A stretch of DNA of 64,000 nucleotides. Origin: Eutypa lata. Lineage: Eukaryota > Ascomycota > Sordariomycetes > Xylariales > Diatrypaceae. Where the stretch lies: NCBI GenBank assembly GCA_022661535.1, contig JAKULF010000011.1, positions 496,001 through 560,000 on the forward strand, read 5' to 3'. Shown one piece after another: positions 37,301-49,923 of the stretch. How positions within the stretch are numbered: the stretch's first letter is position 1; every line of letters begins with the position of its first letter. Position numbers and translations under genes: made by a program. A model generated the notes under the pieces. The model had not been told where the DNA came from. It saw only the letters and a program-made list of their open reading frames with translations, and made no database searches.

Positions 37301-40217
37301 GGGAGACAGTTACGACATACAAACAGGTTTATAACAACAAATAGGTAGCCTGCCTGCCAGAGTCGAGGTGGGGGACGACTGCAGAAACAAGTGTTGTTGG
37401 CGCCAATTGCGACGGTAACGGTGGCAGCAGTGAGGATGACAATTTGTAAATATATATTACAGGCAACAACGCGATGGCGCTATGACCAACCCATCGTTAT
37501 GGCCTCGGATGAGCAGATGCCTTTGGAAAGTTCGTTATGGGATACTAGCTGTCTGGTCATAATATGACATCCCTATTGTCAACAGCAGAATAATATATGA
37601 CAACGTGTTTGCCAAATAATGTGTACCTATTTATGCATCTTTGTTCAAAGCATTGGTTATGGTTTACTATATGCCATAACGTCTTTATAACTACCACTTC
37701 CATATTGACAGCAGGTTGTTCACATCTTAGTGATGTTATGTTTACATGTTAACTATTAGACTTGCATTTCGACTTGTTATATATTTGCATGATTCCTTAC
37801 CCCTATACCATATATGTCACATTCAGGATATCAGGGCAGGCATCCAGTTACATAACTTCTATTCCAGGTCAATATGTTGTGCACAATAGGAATATAAGAG
37901 ACAATGGGGCCAGTCAGTTCTCCTTGGCTGATTTAAATGGTTGATAGCATGAAGGGGTATGTCAGGTATTGCTAGGAAGCTTGGTTCTGTATTCGTATCT
38001 AGGCCATGAATCTACAGGTAGATAGATATAGCTTACATACACCTTACTTAATGCCTTACCATTGATACCTTAGGTCCTTAGAGCTCCTTTGACCCCTTAA
38101 CCCCTTTAGACCCCTTCAGACTCCTTGGGAAATAATGCAACCATTTTGATAATACATCATAATCTCCTAGTTGCTGACAATTGAAAATAAATGCAATACG
38201 TAGTTAAGGGCATCCAGAGTTTTATACTTTCAATATAATATGACCTCTTAGTCTTAGGTAGGTATGAAGGCAATTTCGACTTTAGGTAGATTATTACGTT
38301 AATAGTATACTACATCCATGTATGTACATGTCAAGGATTTAGGTGCAATAGAATGAAAGACAGGGTGTCTAGTATATGAATGTAAAAAGAGGACGAGCAA
38401 CAATTGCGTCACCACAACTCAAGGAGGAACCCCCCCCCCCCTTTATATGCACCCTAATGGGTCGCCGTTGGCTCAAAGGTGAGCATATCCACCGAATCAC
38501 TCTATTACCTAACAGTCCAGGGCGTCTGGTTGATCTTCCAAGACATAAAATGATAGGGGATTCAGAGCAAATGACAAAGAGGCTGAATAGTGGCAAGCAC
38601 CGTAGTCTGATGCATGTTTATTTGCGGCTTGTGACGCTGCTTAAACTTATGCTGTTCTAACGCAATTTCCAACCACGTAACATAGCTCTTGGAAGTCAAT
38701 ACATATCTATAGGATAGTCCTAGATATGAAGCAATTTTCAGAATAGTTGGCACCGCACTGATAATCAGCTCCCTGGGCACCTCTCCTACACTTAAATCCT
38801 CTGATATAACAATTGCATGAAGAGACATCCAATAGTTTTACCTTCTACCTAATCTTTAACTATAGTTACTCTCCTAAGTAAATTTCACAAATATCCTCCT
38901 AGAGCCTTTTTAAAAATATCATTGAAAGTTGTTGCATAAATAGGAGTAAGGTAAACTAAAGGGGTATGTTAACAGTGTGTTGGAGATAAAGTTTGCGCTA
39001 TTAGACATGAAATGTTTGCTGGTGATTACATAACTGCATATTTCCAGGAGTTGGAACTTCAAGTTGAATTGATTGTGTTCACATTGTTCTGTGAAGTACC
39101 AAGTACCTATCGATAAGTTTTATATGGAGTAACTACTTCGTACCTGATAGGATCAACACGTACCTTATGTAGGTACGTAGCTTTCTTTACCGGAAACAGC
39201 ATAAATGCCCCAGAAAAACAGAGGTGTGTGCGAAGTAGCAAGCACTAGCCACAAACCCTTTCTCTAAGGCTCCAATTTAATTATCGGCTTTTGCTATCAA
39301 GTGCCACCACTCACCCACTCAGCCTGCACCACAACTTGAAGTTATGCCGCATGCCACACCATATGCTCATGCCCCATGCCCATTTTTTAGGTCGAGGAAA
39401 ACGTCAAACCTTCCCTTTATTTAATTGACTGACCATCCCACAGTCCCATTTTCCCATTTTCCCATCTCTTTCTCTCTCCTTCTCATCCATCCATCAATCG
39501 GTATATTAAGTGACAAAAGGCGATCAACTTTCTTCTGCATGTCAGGTATTCATCTGTCTACTTGATTTCAAGACGCGCATAATCCCAACTAGGGAGACAA
39601 ACTCCTTGGGAGTATTTCTCTAGAAGCACAAGTGAATGATCTCTTCTGCACTGCATTGCAACACGACCACACATATTGTTGGGTGAATAAATTAGAATTG
39701 GATGCGACCGAGGATTGATGATTGAAAAGAGACACTAAGACTCGTTCAACATACCTGCTTTTGATTCTTTTGATTCACGGTCAAATTTAATTTTGTTCAT
39801 CAACACTAGGAAGAAAAAATTCTGGTCGCGCAAAATTTCCGGTTCACGTCGATCAATCAATCAATCATTCATTCATACAATCAATCAACGCGAAATCTAT
39901 CTATCCATACATACCCTTCAGTTATTACGTACTCTTGAAAACCAACTCTAGGTTATTGACTGCGCTGACTACATATTTTACTACTGGTATCTCGGTGCAT
40001 TAGACCTAGGTATTGATTGTCCTTGAAGTTTGGAAAAGTCTGCATAATTGCCACTCGACAGAACAAAAACAAATCTGCCTTTCTTTCCCAACGCCTGATA
40101 TACCTTTGATTCATATTTCCTATCCCTCACCTAGGAGAAATCATTCTACTCGAGGATTTCCTCGGCCTTCCTGCAGCAAATCAGTGAATCCTCAACTAAA
40201 CGTATTGTCTCGAGACC
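36968..40217. other. Intergenic region between coiled-coil and KH-domain genes
   Basis: It contains the coiled-coil gene's leader, an AGT microsatellite at 37266-37300, an AT-rich core (37500-39200) without supported genes, and the KH gene's upstream region. That last part has CT-rich and TCAATCAA/ATTC tracts near 39470 and 39850-39890. An 88-codon minus frame (38828-38562) is unrecognised. Confidence 0.55.
37266..37300 (+). repeat. AGT trinucleotide microsatellite
   Basis: About 11-12 uninterrupted AGT units upstream of the coiled-coil gene. Likely length-polymorphic. Confidence 0.9.
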
Positions 40218-42273
40218 ATGGCCGACCCATCAAGAAACATCGAGTCTATCCTTGCAGCTCTAGGTAGGTACTATTCATCATCTCACTCCTAATAGACAGC
40301 TTGTCATTTCTTTTTTGGGCAGCTTAGGCACATTATTTACCCTCTGTGATACGCATATCTAACCGTAATTTTGGTATTAGCTGCTCAAAGAACTCCCGCT
40401 TCGACACCCGGTCAGGGCCAACCTCTTCACCAACTCCCACCCTACCAACAGAGTACGACACCTAGCGCTTACCCTCCGACAATGCCTCCTTCGTCGCAGG
40501 CCTCGCCCTACGGGATGGGAGGTTTCCCGATGCCTCAACCTGCTGCTAGTGGAAACTTTGACTTGAGTGCTATCAAACCCGTCAGTTCTGGTTCTGTCAG
40601 TATTGCAGATGCCGTTGCTCAAGCTAAGCAATATGCGGCTGAGAAGGGCATTTCATCTTATGAACGACCCCCTGGTGCTTATCCGCCTTCTCATGATCCT
40701 CGTGCTGGTGATGGCAGACATTATAGATCTCGCTCTCGTTCTCCAGCCGCGCGACGTGAAGCGTTTCGTGACAACTTCAATCCCTACAGAGATGAGCGGC
40801 GTGATGATCGTGGTAATCATGTTCGTGATTATGGTCGCGATCGTTCTATGTCACCTGGTCCTAATCGCGGCCGACCTGGCGGCACCTATTCACCCCGCGT
40901 TGGTTCCGGCCGTGACCGTGCTGCTGTTGATGATGATAATACCGAAACTATTCAAATTGAGTCTAGCCTTGTTGGCCTCATCATTGGTAGACAAGGCGAG
41001 AATCTCAGACGTGTTGAATCAGAGACCGGATGCCGAGTACAATTCATCAGCCCAACTGACACTCAGGCGCCTTATCGCCAGTGCAAAGTATCTGGTCCGC
41101 GTGCTAGACGTGCTGAGGCCATTGCCTCCATCAATAGAATCATCGAAGATAGTGGTATGGGTGCTATTGCCCGAGCCGGCCTTGACAAGTCCCATCAGGG
41201 TGGTCGTGGTGGTGGTCCTCCTAGTGCTAGTGCTCATGTCAGTATTGGTCCCGGCCCCGGTGCTGGTACTGGTTCTGGTGCCAGTTCTAATGCTGGTGGG
41301 GCTGGCCCGACTACCTTGCGAGAAGGCGAAGACTGCATGCAAATCATGGTTCCTGATCGTACTGTTGGCCTTATTATCGGCCGGGGTGGCGAGACTATTA
41401 GAGATCTTCAAGAGCGGAGCGGCTGTCACGTCAATATTGTCGGTGAATCCAAAAGCGTGAATGGGCTTCGACCTGTTAATCTGATTGGTCCCCGTGAAGC
41501 TGCTGCACAGGCCAAGGAGTTGATCCTTGAGATCGTCGACAGTGACAGCCGTAATGTCAATGATAGCGGCCCTAAGGGACGTCCACCTAAGAATGATCAC
41601 TTCCGTGACAACGGTGCGCACAGCGGTGGCGGTGGCAGTGGCAGTGGTGGTGGCGGCGGCAACGACAAAATCAATGATGCTATCTATGTTCCATCTGAGG
41701 CTGTCGGCATGATCATCGGAAAGGGTGGTGAGACTATCCGAGAGATGCAGAATAGTACCGGCTGCAAGATCAACGTATCGCAGTCTTCCGGGGCTGGTGA
41801 GACCCAGCGTGAGATTGGTTTAGTGGGATCTCATGATGCCATTAACAGAGCGAAGCAGGCAATCGAAGACAAGGTCGATGCAGTGGTAAGTCATACATAT
41901 CTACACCGATGAGCATTACATCTTTCAGTGAACTGATCATAATAGCGACAGAAGAACGGTAGTGGCGGTGGTGGCCCTCGTGGCAGGAACCAAAATCGCC
42001 GTGATTATGACAATCCCAACTACGCGCCACAAACAACACAGAATCCTCCCAGTGCACCAGACGGCCAACTTCCTGCTGCCGCCAATGGTGCTGACCCATA
42101 CGCTCCATGTAAGTGTGCTATCAAAAATAGGTCCAGGTTTCTGGTCATGTTACTGACTAACTCTTTTAGATGGCGGATACCAAGCGTACGTAGCCCTATG
42201 GTACGCTGCTATGGCTCAACAACAGGCCGGAGGCCAGCCGCAAGCCAATATGCCTAAGCCTCCTGGATCATGA
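40218..42273 (+). CDS. Three-KH-domain RNA-binding protein (FUBP-like)
   Basis: Four exons: 40218-40263, 40381-41885, 41946-42108, 42170-42273; 605 residues. Introns are 60-117 nt with GTAGGT or GTAAGT donors, and an ACTAAC branch in the last. Three KH domains carry GxxG loops: LIIGRQGENLRR (domain about 203-272), LIIGRGGETIRD (333-401) and MIIGKGGETIREM (443-515). KH domains bind single-stranded RNA or DNA. A short RS stretch (RSRSRSPAARRE) and Arg/Asp-rich linker precede KH1, and Gly/Ser-rich linkers separate the domains. The C-terminus GGYQAYVALWYAAMAQQQ matches the tyrosine-containing tail seen in FUSE-binding-protein relatives, which supports the spliced last exon. A role in mRNA processing or stability is inferred from the family. 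Confidence 0.9.
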
Positions 42274-44616
42274 TCTAGTCTCCTTTTTAGAGCTAGCTTG
42301 AGCATATTGTATTGTCCAGGCTACCGCACTATAGTGGCTAGACTATCTCAGCGCAGAACATCTCAGCCCTTCATACGAGGTTTTCTGATATTGCTGGGGC
42401 TTCTATTCTTCATTTAACATTTCTTTTCTCATCTTATACGTTATGCCCTGCTGGTTTCCTTGACCAGCAAAATACCCCATACCAGGAATGACGGCCTCTG
42501 GAAATCACACACTGATCGCATACGACCGTTTGGAGGCGCTCAGGAGTTCGAGGATGTTTAAAAGTGAAAAGGGGTTTAGGATACCTGGTTTTCATGGCCT
42601 TGTTGTTATAGTCAAGGTGGTATTTAGGTTTCATACGCGGAATTTCATTCGTGTGAGTAGTGTGCTTGGCGAGCCTGCTTGATGCTTCTTAGATCACGAA
42701 GAGCATCCTGGCTACGCAGAAAAGTATGCTGCTCGATGGTACTAAGGCTTCAGGAAAGGCAAAAGGGTGTGCATGGGCGGAGGCATCTCTCCATTTTTTG
42801 TATCATGTATAGTAGTCTAGGTTCCCCAGGAGCGTAGAAGCCGGGCATATCAGTCGATAACGGCCGTTTCCGATGCACTTCATCTTAATTTATGAACAGC
42901 GTCAGTTCTTTTAACTTACACAAAGGCAGAATTCCGTAGCCATGGTGACCACATGAACTTAACCTACTATTACGTATGGGTGATGAAACCGTAGCTATAT
43001 GACAGTCACTGCTAAGACTTCCATATCAGCAGGATAATGTAGATAATTATATTGTCTCAACCGGGATTTTATGCCTTACTCATATCAAACATAGTTTCTA
43101 TTGCTAGCTTTATATTGGTCTTGTTATTATATTAACACCGTTAAAATTGTTTAATAGAGGTATATTATTTTCGAAAAGTAATCACACCAACAACCATTTA
43201 AATATTTAGAGTGAGAAACCAGTTGCTCTTAACATGATAATACATAACCCTCAATATGGAGCCTAGACAATGCAATAAAACAAAATAGAGAGTTGCTGTA
43301 CTTTATATAGAAAAGCATCGATTTAATATGGACTTTCGTTATCTTGAAGATAATATCTAGATCATAGAAGGAGAGGGGAAAGTGATACAAATACAGATTT
43401 TCCCCCTTGAACCTACATTATATGTACGGAGCCTTCCAACTCTTCCTAGGAAGTATACACAACTCGGTGGAGTTGAGATTAATAAATGATAAAATACGCC
43501 ATTGCGAGGTTTGGGTGATAGCAATGACCATGGAGTCAAACGGCAAGAGTACTTAGTCTAGTTTGGTTACAAGAATATGAGACACGTATGTCTTGGTTTA
43601 AACTTTTCTTGATCACTAAGCTTATCATTTACTTGAGGCTACTTTTGACGACTCTCACTAGAGGTTCGCTTCTGGCTTTTGAGTGTTTCGAAATGACGAC
43701 GGTGACTTCTTCCTTCACTTTGCTTGACTAGGTTTTCTAGTAATGCAAATGAGTCTTCAAGGCAATAGTAAGTGTTTACATATAGGTATAGCTTTTCAAG
43801 CATATGTGTGTAAACGACTTATCAATGTGTAGCACTAGAACCAGGGAAGATACTATATTGATATACGCACTTGGCGAGATCGGGAATCTCCAGGCGAAAA
43901 TGGGATTGAGGCTTATTATGTTGATAATAACACCGACGTTATATAGATCGTTCCTAGTCTAGTGGGCTCCCTTCGAGGTAATAGCTCATATGTTGTATAA
44001 AGGCAGGTAGGTACCTACATACCTAGTAAGCAGCTATCCGGGAAATAATTATACGAAATCCGTCTTTAGTAGTACAAGTTGACTCGAACTGGGCTCGCAG
44101 AACTTACTAATGCCGGGTGGGCCATCAGAAGTAATTATTACGAGAGGTGGGATTGAGCAATTAAGAACTCAAAGCTATGATGCAGAGCTGACTTACCGAA
44201 TTTATCTCAATGGTTGGATCGGTGTTGGGAATATGGAGACAGGGAGAGAGAATTACGTAGGGGTACGAGTAGCTTCAAAGTGCCAGAGTGCGTGCTTCGT
44301 TGTGGTGACGTCATAATAGATTCTCCAATGAGATCTTTTTGTTGACCCTCGGATACTACATACGTACAACCTGACAATTACTGGGTAGCTTGGAGGAAAG
44401 CACCACTTGTAACGTTTGTATTTCCATTTTCACCTTTTCACTACTAGATCTAGACATCAATTGGCTCTTTCAACTCTTGACATTTCCCCAAACCTCCAAC
44501 TACCCTACCACTTACTTCCTACTTCGAGCTTCATCAAGTCCATAACCTCCTACCTGCCTACCGACCTCCCACACACGTTCCTTACGAGGAACTTCTACAC
44601 ACCCACACAAGATACA
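42274..44616. other. AT-rich intergenic region
   Basis: No gene is supported. A 68-codon plus frame at 44110-44316 has no recognisable similarity. From about 42900 the DNA is AT-rich with stops in all frames. Confidence 0.55.
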
Positions 44617-45266
44617 ATGGCCTCAAGAGTACTCTTCAAGGCTATGCGTCCTGCTACTAGCTTCGTTGCTAGTAGACAGTTTGCTCCAGCTCAAAGAGCC
44701 TTCACGAGCAGCCCAGCCAGTCTATCATATAAAGAGAGCAGTAGTAAGTAACCTCACAATTCCCTGAATTTAACTCCTTGAACCCCAATCCTCCCAGGGC
44801 ATCACTAGAGTCCACGTAATTATCTCTTTACATACACCTTACAGCACCCTTCCGCTCATCCGATTGCTTGACTCGCCAACCTCCTACTGTCTCCTCGCCT
44901 CTTCTTTTCTTCTCACTACTAACCATGCAACACAACCACCCCATACCGTATCACACGCACGATACAATACCAAATTCGCAAAAGCACAAAAAAAACAACA
45001 GCTAACACGTCCGTTCATTCCCCATTGGAACAGATGCCGACGACTCGCGGGATCCAGAGAAGCACAAGCAGGATCTGCTCTCGAAGCAGAAGCAGGGCAA
45101 GGGCCACTGGAAGCCGGAGCTGGCATCGGACAGCGAGGAGGCCGTCAAGGCGGACCGAGCCCACAGCGAGGGTGCCAAGGAGGATGTCGCGAAGATGCAG
45201 GAGCGCACCAAGTCCCACGCCGAGGATACGGCCAAGTCGGGCACCAGCATGCGCGATGGGCTGTAG
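44617..45266 (+). CDS. Small mitochondrial protein, conserved in ascomycetes
   Basis: Two exons (44617-44743 and 45034-45266) joined by a 290-nt intron give 119 residues. The N-terminus MASRVLFKAMRPATSF is an amphipathic, Arg-rich, acid-free mitochondrial presequence, with a likely cleavage region near RAFTSSP. The mature part is short and highly charged: DDSRDPEKHKQDLLSKQKQG, then GHWKPELASDSEEAV and a Lys/Glu helix ending in TSMRDGL. I recognise this as a common ascomycete protein, often labelled only as hypothetical. No enzymatic domain is visible, and its composition is like that of small stress or LEA-type proteins, which is inference. The intron is longer than others here, so a missed micro-exon is possible. 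Confidence 0.75.
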
Positions 45267-46336
45267 GTGAAACGACTGAACTACTGTCTTCTCATGAACC
45301 CAGCAAGTACCTACCATACCGTAGCACTCGTGGTCTTTTGTTCAAGAAGGGTCTGACTGCCCTTCGTCCGCTTGGGTTTCTGGTGCCTTTTTTTTTTCTT
45401 GTTGAAAATTCGGCGGGATAAAGCTACAGCTGCGGTGTTGTTGGGTCCAAAACAAAACGAAAGAAAGGGAAGAAGAACAAGGCTGGCTGACTTTTTCGCA
45501 TGTCTTCAGAATCGACCTGATGGACAAGGACGGGACGGACTCGGGAAAGAGGTAGTGGTGTCTATTGCCTCGGTACGTGGTAACCAGTATGAGGGCCGAA
45601 ATTGTAATATGGGCGATTAGAGCTGCTTGCATTGTACTCATAAATAACTCGAGGCTCCTCGAAGTTTAGTAATTGACAACGGAAGTCAAAAAAAGACGCT
45701 TAGCTGAGCTTACAGTAAAGCGTTGGACGGGATTGTGAGACGATGCTCGGTGATTTATTTTAACCAAAAAACTTGTAGTAATTCTTCATGATTATGAACA
45801 CGGTGTTCCTGATTTAAATGTACGACAATCCAGTTACCTCTTGAAAGAGCGATACGGTATATACTAATTGACCCCTAAAACCCGCTCCAATCCCACCCTT
45901 CTCGGAAATGTTTGGGCGGATTTGAGTGAGTGAGTAGTTGCACGCAGTGCATAACTAATACTCTGTCTGGCAAAGACGCCTAACGCCATAAGGATGCTGC
46001 AACGAACCCTAACAGAGCTATATCTGTCTTTTCCTCTTTGCTTTCCTTCGACAGGCCCCTTCCCCCATCCTCTAATTCGATATATGTATAGATACAACCG
46101 TAACAACAAACAGTAGCCTGATGGACCAACAGCAATCCAGGAGGGGATCTAAGCCGGCGACATCAGCTTCGCCAACCTAGCCAGGATTCGGGACGACGCC
46201 GACCTGTCATGATCTCTCTGTCAGCCGCCGCCGATGCCATCGCCATCACCATCACCATCGTCCCTTTCTGCCAGCCCACCTACCTAGAGAGTAAAGCAAG
46301 CGAGACGCAACCACCATCACATCACATCACCATGAC
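45267..46336. other. Convergent intergenic region
   Basis: About 1 kb between the mitochondrial-protein gene and the SNARE gene, which converge. It probably holds both 3' untranslated regions. No gene was seen. Confidence 0.6.
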
Positions 46337-47434
46337 TTATTTAAGCAGCGCAATCAGCAGCACCAAAACGACAATCAAGACGATAATGGCGATCATCTGG
46401 CGGCTCTCGCCCACGGCCCGCGAGATGCGGTCGACCTGGCGCCGCGCGCGGTCCAGCCGGCCCTGGTGCCGGTCGACGTGCCCGTCCGCCTCGTCCAGCA
46501 TGGCCACCTGGTCGTCGAGCTCGTCGCCCATGCGCAGGCTGAGCTCGCGCTGCCGCGCGATCGACGACCCCAGCGCGTCCAGCTGCGAGTCCTGCTGCGC
46601 CAGGATGTCCTCGTGGTACGCGTGGATCTGGCGGTTCGACATCGCCGCCGCCGACCCGTTGTACCCCATCGTGTCGTCGTCATCGGCATCGGCGGCCGAG
46701 GGGTCGTCGTGATATCGCCCGTCTGCCCCTGCTGCGCGGTTGCCGAAGAGGCGCCGCTGTTGCGCTTCTAGGTCCGGATCTGCCTCTTCGCCTGCTCTGG
46801 CGTTTGCGGATGACGGGTTGTCTGTGAATCGTACTGTCTTCGATGTGGTGCGTTGGCCCTTCGGGCGCAGGCTGGACGTTGAGGCCGAGGCTGCGGCCCC
46901 GGCCGGGGGCGATGTCGATGTCGCGTGGTCGAAGTCTTCGGCTAGTATTGGGTCGTTCGGATGCGTCAGCGTGGATGTGGTGGAGGGCGAGGAGAAGCCG
47001 TGGAATTGCGATGTCAAGTCGTCGTATTGCTTCTGCAGACCGGGAAGGGAGTCAGATATCGTGAGCGCGCCACTAAGAGAAGGAATATAAGCATCGCTGT
47101 TAGAGATTATATAGAATAGATAAAGTTTGCTGCCTCTCGCGACAATAAATGCCGGATATACAGGGTTTACTTGGTTGGCCGCCTTTATCTAATTTTGAAA
47201 GACGTAGAAACTTGGGAAGGTAGGCAGGCGTGCATACTCATCATCACCGGCCTCTTCTAATCGCGCCTGTTCACGCTCAAGCGCCTCTAATCCATCGCGG
47301 AATTGATCCAACGACCGGGAAATATGACCGTCTTTCGAATCGGCATCGAGGTTGAGGGTCTGGGCGCGCTGTCGCTCGAGAAGTGATAGCTTGACGTGGT
47401 CAGCTAGCAGGAATAGCTGGTTTGGATTCGACAT
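46337..47434 (-). CDS. Qc-SNARE, Syn8/syntaxin-8-like
   Basis: Two exons (47434-47238 and 47072-46337; 165-nt intron GTATGC/TAG) give 310 residues. The N-terminal helices (1-80) contain LFLLADHVKLSLLERQRA. A long linker rich in Ala, Asp and Ser follows. The SNARE motif lies at about 219-281 with the zero-layer Gln254 in DELDDQVAMLDE, marking a Q-SNARE. The C-terminal anchor, residues about 292-309, is almost pure Ile/Leu/Val and ends LLK, as in tail-anchored proteins. Syn8-type Qc-SNAREs act in fusion at endosomes and vacuole. The linker is longer than in yeast Syn8. The model puts the ATG at 47434 rather than the in-frame ATG ten codons upstream. The assignment as Syn8 rather than another Qc-SNARE is probable. 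Confidence 0.8.
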
Positions 47435-48780
47435 GATTGATAAATCAATCAATCTATCAATCACCCTGCTATTATATTAAAGAAATGAATGACCTGATGT
47501 TCTTTTACTTAAAAAAGAAGCATGTAGTTTGGTTAGATGCAGGAACTAGAGAATGTATTCTATGGTATCAATGCTTCAATCAGCCAAATACTATTGAAAC
47601 AGTATTATATCTATTTAGCGATAGAGTTGATGCTTTTGTCTGGATGATTGATTGACTGTAAGTTGACGTTCGAAGCAGCCAAAGCGAAGCGGGCACTAAC
47701 TAGCAACCACCGTTCATTCACTGCCCGCTCTCCTTCCTGTTGCCTGCAGTGTTACGCAACATGGCATAACTCTAACTACCTAACAGGCTGACATAGAGGC
47801 ACGGATCACTTAAAGCCCATTACACAAGAATTGAGGCTCTTGGCCTCTTCCCATGTTTTAACTTAACTTCTAACTACATACCTACCTACCACCTTGATGG
47901 CAGTTCCCTATTCTATCATTATATATAGCTTCCTACTCCTAGCTACCTAGGCTATGTCAATTTTCCCTTTCCACTTTGGTCTTTTCAAGCTAACACTGCA
48001 TGTCCGTTCATCAATCTGACACACCATTTTCTTCAATTGGCGTACCCACAATATGGTCGAACCCTTCCTTCGGTCATGTCATGCACTCCAAGAACCAATC
48101 GAGATGTTCCGACCCCATCGCCCAGCATGGGGAGTTAGTTAAACCCGCTGCATCTTACCTCATGGGTGAGACATATGGAACTAACTACTTATGTACGTAA
48201 GTAGGAGGTAGGTAGGAAAATATGTATACGGATAATACATGTTACGCATCTTCGGCCCGCCGCTCTGTCACCAGTAACAGCTACGCCGACTTCAAGTGCC
48301 GAACTACCTTTATTAGGTAGTTCGTAGTCCTAGAGCTACGCGCCCTATATGGAGTTGCGGGCCACTTTTCTTCGACCTCGTTCGTGGCGAACCAAGCCCG
48401 AATCTCCAAAAGCCTAAGCATTCTGGCATTAGGCATTTCAGCAGTCGCTAATCTGCGGTAATGTCGCCTAGTCACTAGAAACAAGAACCGCTGACAAAAA
48501 GTGCGCTGGGGGTGGGGTAAGTTTCAGTCTGAGAGGTGAGAGAGAATTCGACAACTACATAGGTTTGAATTGTCTAGTTCTATTTCCCTTTCTACTTAAG
48601 GTATATACTTGCGATCATTTATAATTATACTCTACCTCTCAAGTTGGCTGGTGTTTCTTAAGTGTCTGGTCTAGACCCGATATTTAAGGTTTGTACAGCT
48701 TCATCCTATCCGTACCTCGCACGCAACATCTACGTTCCTCTTTGGAGCATAGCCACCATACATTCATCTCCTCCTTCAAG
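47435..48780. other. Divergent intergenic region
   Basis: About 1.3 kb shared upstream region of the SNARE gene (minus) and the MetE-like gene (plus). It contains TACCTACC motifs and a 9-bp perfect hairpin at 48301-48323. No gene is supported. Confidence 0.6.
48301..48323. repeat. Perfect 9-bp hairpin
   Basis: GAACTACCT and its exact reverse complement AGGTAGTTC are separated by five bases. The position between two divergent promoters could be regulatory, but may be chance in TACC-rich DNA. Confidence 0.6.
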
Positions 48781-49923
48781 ATGACTTTGCCAGCTGGTGT
48801 ATACCGTGCCGACCAGGTTGGTTCTCTTCTGCGGCCCAAAGAGGTGCTGGAGGCTCGCCAGAAGCTGGCAGATGGCGTGATCAAGCCCGAGGAGCTGAGG
48901 GAAATTGAGGACAAGTACATCACCGACGTGGTGAAGAAGCAAATCGATGCTGGGCTCCAGTCCGTCACAGATGGCGAATTCAGGCGGCAATGGTTTCACG
49001 TGGACTTCCTCGAAAACCTCGCCGGTATCGAGACCCGCGGCGCCCTGACTTCCACCAACGCCAGTGTCGGTGGGACGATGCCCCCGCGCCTCGTCGTCGT
49101 CGACAAAATCACCCACCCGAAGCCGATCCAGGTCGACGACTTCAAGTTTTTGGAATCCCAGATCGCAACCGTGGCTTCGAACAAGAAGATCACCACAAAA
49201 GTCTGTATCCCGTCGCCGACGATGCTTCACTTCCGCAACAGCCGTGAAACTATCGACAGCACGGCCTACCCGACTCTGGACCCCTTTTACGAGGACTTGG
49301 CCCGTGTGTTCCAGCAGGAGCTCGACGACTTGTATAAAGCGGGCGCCCGCTTCGTCCAGTTCGACGATACCAATCTGGCCTATTTGTGCGATCCGCAGAT
49401 GAGAGCAGAGGCCGAGAAGCGCCATGGCAGCGCCGATGCCCTGACCCAGCAGTACGCAGCGCTGATCAACGCGGCAATCTCGAAGAAGCCCAAGGACCTC
49501 ACCATCGGCATTCACCTGTGCCGCGGCAACCACCGTTCGCACTGGTTTGCGCAGGGCGGATACGAGCCCGTGTCCGAGGTCCTATTCAAGCAGCTCAACG
49601 TCGACGTCTACTTCCTGGAGTACGACGATGCGCGGTCCGGGGACTTCTCGCCCCTGCGCCACCTGCCGGCTGATAAGATCGTCGTGCTCGGTGTCATGAC
49701 CAGCAAGAAGGCCGACCTCGAGGACAAGGCCGAGATCGTGGGACGCCTAAACGAGGCTGCTAAGTACTGCCCCAAGGGCCTCCAGCAGCTGTGCCTGAGC
49801 CATCAGTGCGGCTTCAGCTCGACGAGCGAGGGCAACAACCTATCCGAGGCCGAGCAGTGGGCGAAATTGAAGTTCGAGGTTGAGATTGCACGGGAGATCT
49901 GGGGCGATGATTTGAGCGCCTAG
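48781..49923 (+). CDS. Stand-alone MetE-like (cobalamin-independent methionine synthase C-terminal domain) protein
   Basis: A 380-residue intronless protein matching only the catalytic C-terminal barrel of MetE; full-length methionine synthase is about twice as long. The zinc ligands of MetE can be aligned: His245 and Cys247 (in GIHLCRGNH), Glu280 (in YFLEYDDARSGD) and Cys343 (in SHQCGF), so metal binding and thiol methyl transfer are plausible. The start region PAGVYRADQVGSLLRP is typical of this short fungal and bacterial subgroup. The missing N-terminal half carries part of the folate-binding surface in MetE, so the methyl donor may differ; the exact reaction is unknown. The ATG at 48781 was preferred over one 30 codons upstream, whose extension looks like leader sequence. 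Confidence 0.88.
   Translation: MTLPAGVYRADQVGSLLRPKEVLEARQKLADGVIKPEELREIEDKYITDVVKKQIDAGLQSVTDGEFRRQWFHVDFLENLAGIETRGALTSTNASVGGTMPPRLVVVDKITHPKPIQVDDFKFLESQIATVASNKKITTKVCIPSPTMLHFRNSRETIDSTAYPTLDPFYEDLARVFQQELDDLYKAGARFVQFDDTNLAYLCDPQMRAEAEKRHGSADALTQQYAALINAAISKKPKDLTIGIHLCRGNHRSHWFAQGGYEPVSEVLFKQLNVDVYFLEYDDARSGDFSPLRHLPADKIVVLGVMTSKKADLEDKAEIVGRLNEAAKYCPKGLQQLCLSHQCGFSSTSEGNNLSEAEQWAKLKFEVEIAREIWGDDLSA

Noticed and set aside
46466..46771. Plus-strand frames over the SNARE gene
   Set aside because: GC-rich antisense shadows of the SNARE motif region.
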